A stretch of DNA of 12,535 nt from Chloroflexota bacterium. Its GTDB lineage: Bacteria; Chloroflexota; Anaerolineae; UBA4142. The stretch is from positions 1 to 12,535 of the forward strand of contig JAMCRS010000141.1 of NCBI GenBank assembly GCA_023380675.1, written 5' to 3'. The notes beneath the pieces were generated by a model that searched no databases, was not told where the DNA came from, and worked only from the letters and a program-made list of their open reading frames with translations. Position numbers and translations under genes: made by a program. Within the stretch, counting starts at the first letter, position 1, and each line of letters opens with the position of its first letter. This document shows positions 11,902-12,535 of the stretch, piece after piece.

Positions 11902-12535
11902 CCGCCGCCGCACGCTGCGCACCATTCTCGACGGGGTTGGGCTGATCGGGCTCGCCGTCATCGCGATCGGCTGGGCGATTCCCATGATTTGGGCGCTCGC
12001 CGTCTCCGTGCATCCGCCGGAGGAGCCGCTCAGCGCCGCCAATCTTTGGTTCGGCTCGCACCCCACGCTCGACAATTACGCTCAGGCGTTTCAGATCGCG
12101 CCGTTCGCGCAGTACTATGTCAACACGATCATCATCGTCGTCGGCATCCTCGCGGTGCAGCTGGTGACGATCTCTCTGGCCGGCTACGCGTTCGCGCGGT
12201 TTCAGTTTCGCGGCCAGAACATCCTCTTCTTTCTGATCCTGTTGCAGCTGATGGTGCCGTCGAGCGCGCTCATCGTCCCAAACTATTCGACGATTCGGCA
12301 GCTCCATCTCTTCGACACGCTCGTCGCGGTGATGCTGCCTTTCCTCGGGTCCGCGTTTGGGACCTTTTTGATGCGGCAGACGTTCAAGACCATCCCACGT
12401 GATTTGGACGACGCCGCACACATGGACGGCGCGAATTGGCTGCAGACGCTGTGGCACGTCTACATTCCCCCGGCACGGCCGGCCCTGATCGCGTTCGCGC
12501 TCTCCTCCATCAGTTTCCACTGGAACGATTTTCTC
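11894..12535 (+). CDS. ABC sugar permease, UgpE/MalG-like, partial (3' end outside window)
   Basis: 214 codons from the ATG at 11894 to the window edge, without a stop. It overlaps the previous gene by eight bases (ATGAGTAA). Membrane helices lie at about 14-36, 76-100, 109-130 and 142-163. VTISLAGYAFARFQFRG (91-107) and MRQTFKTIPRDLDDAAHMDG (160-179) are typical of the second CUT1 permease; the latter holds the EAA loop for the ATPase contact. HWNDFL at the window end is the usual 'WN.FLWPL' stretch before the last helices, so about 55-60 residues are missing. It pairs with the upstream permease. Confidence 0.92.
   Translation, partial: MSNRRRTLRTILDGVGLIGLAVIAIGWAIPMIWALAVSVHPPEEPLSAANLWFGSHPTLDNYAQAFQIAPFAQYYVNTIIIVVGILAVQLVTISLAGYAFARFQFRGQNILFFLILLQLMVPSSALIVPNYSTIRQLHLFDTLVAVMLPFLGSAFGTFLMRQTFKTIPRDLDDAAHMDGANWLQTLWHVYIPPARPALIAFALSSISFHWNDFL

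Overview
The window is high-GC, densely coding bacterial DNA. The alanine/proline/threonine-rich spacer after the lipobox of the solute-binding protein, the vWA protein with C-terminal zinc ribbons and the UTRA-type GntR regulator together suggest a Chloroflexota-like, environmental or metagenome-assembled genome. This placement is an inference from style, not from a marker gene.

Left block (1-2290, minus strand). A three-gene set is read leftward from a likely promoter at 2313-2341: a small zinc-ribbon/TM2-like membrane protein, a secreted or membrane-anchored von Willebrand A protein with two cytoplasmic zinc ribbons, and a glycine-rich polytopic membrane protein cut by the window edge. Spacings of 27 and 45 bp indicate one operon of cell-envelope proteins of unknown purpose.

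Loose block (2291-3413). An orphan Phd/YefM-type antitoxin gene with no visible toxin, a poorly coding stretch with several inverted repeats, and an AT-richer 56-codon minus-strand ORF.

Membrane pair (3414-4168, plus). An extended -10 promoter drives a 56-aa two-helix protein whose stop overlaps (ATGA) the start of a 195-aa polytopic protein with a faint carotenoid-biosynthesis (CruF/DUF422-like) signature. A terminator for the converging minus-strand transcript lies just beyond.

Regulated, rearranged block (4256-8028). A DUF1638 gene (minus) and a GntR/UTRA regulator (plus) are divergent. The DUF1638 promoter holds a three-copy ACTTATA operator. The regulator's reading frame is cut by a TAG where a Gln is expected, before the first helix of its DNA-binding domain. 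Further right is an intact short-chain dehydrogenase with a clear promoter. Three C-terminal gene fragments lie in this block: an MFS transporter tail joined by ATGA to DUF1638, a YdeI/OmpD-associated tail in frame behind the dehydrogenase, and a PfpI/DJ-1 tail before the glycosyltransferase. They suggest repeated deletions.

Right block (8100-12535, plus). A GT4-type glycosyltransferase is followed by a strong promoter with nested palindromes at the transcription start, and then a CUT1 sugar or glycerol-3-phosphate-type ABC importer: lipoprotein binding protein and two permeases with overlapping genes, the last one cut by the window end. No ATPase gene is visible.

No rRNA, tRNA, CRISPR array or insertion sequence was recognised. 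No clearly novel defence or mobile system is evident. The most noteworthy signals are the interrupted GntR gene with its operator, the set of gene tails, and the nested operator of the transporter operon.
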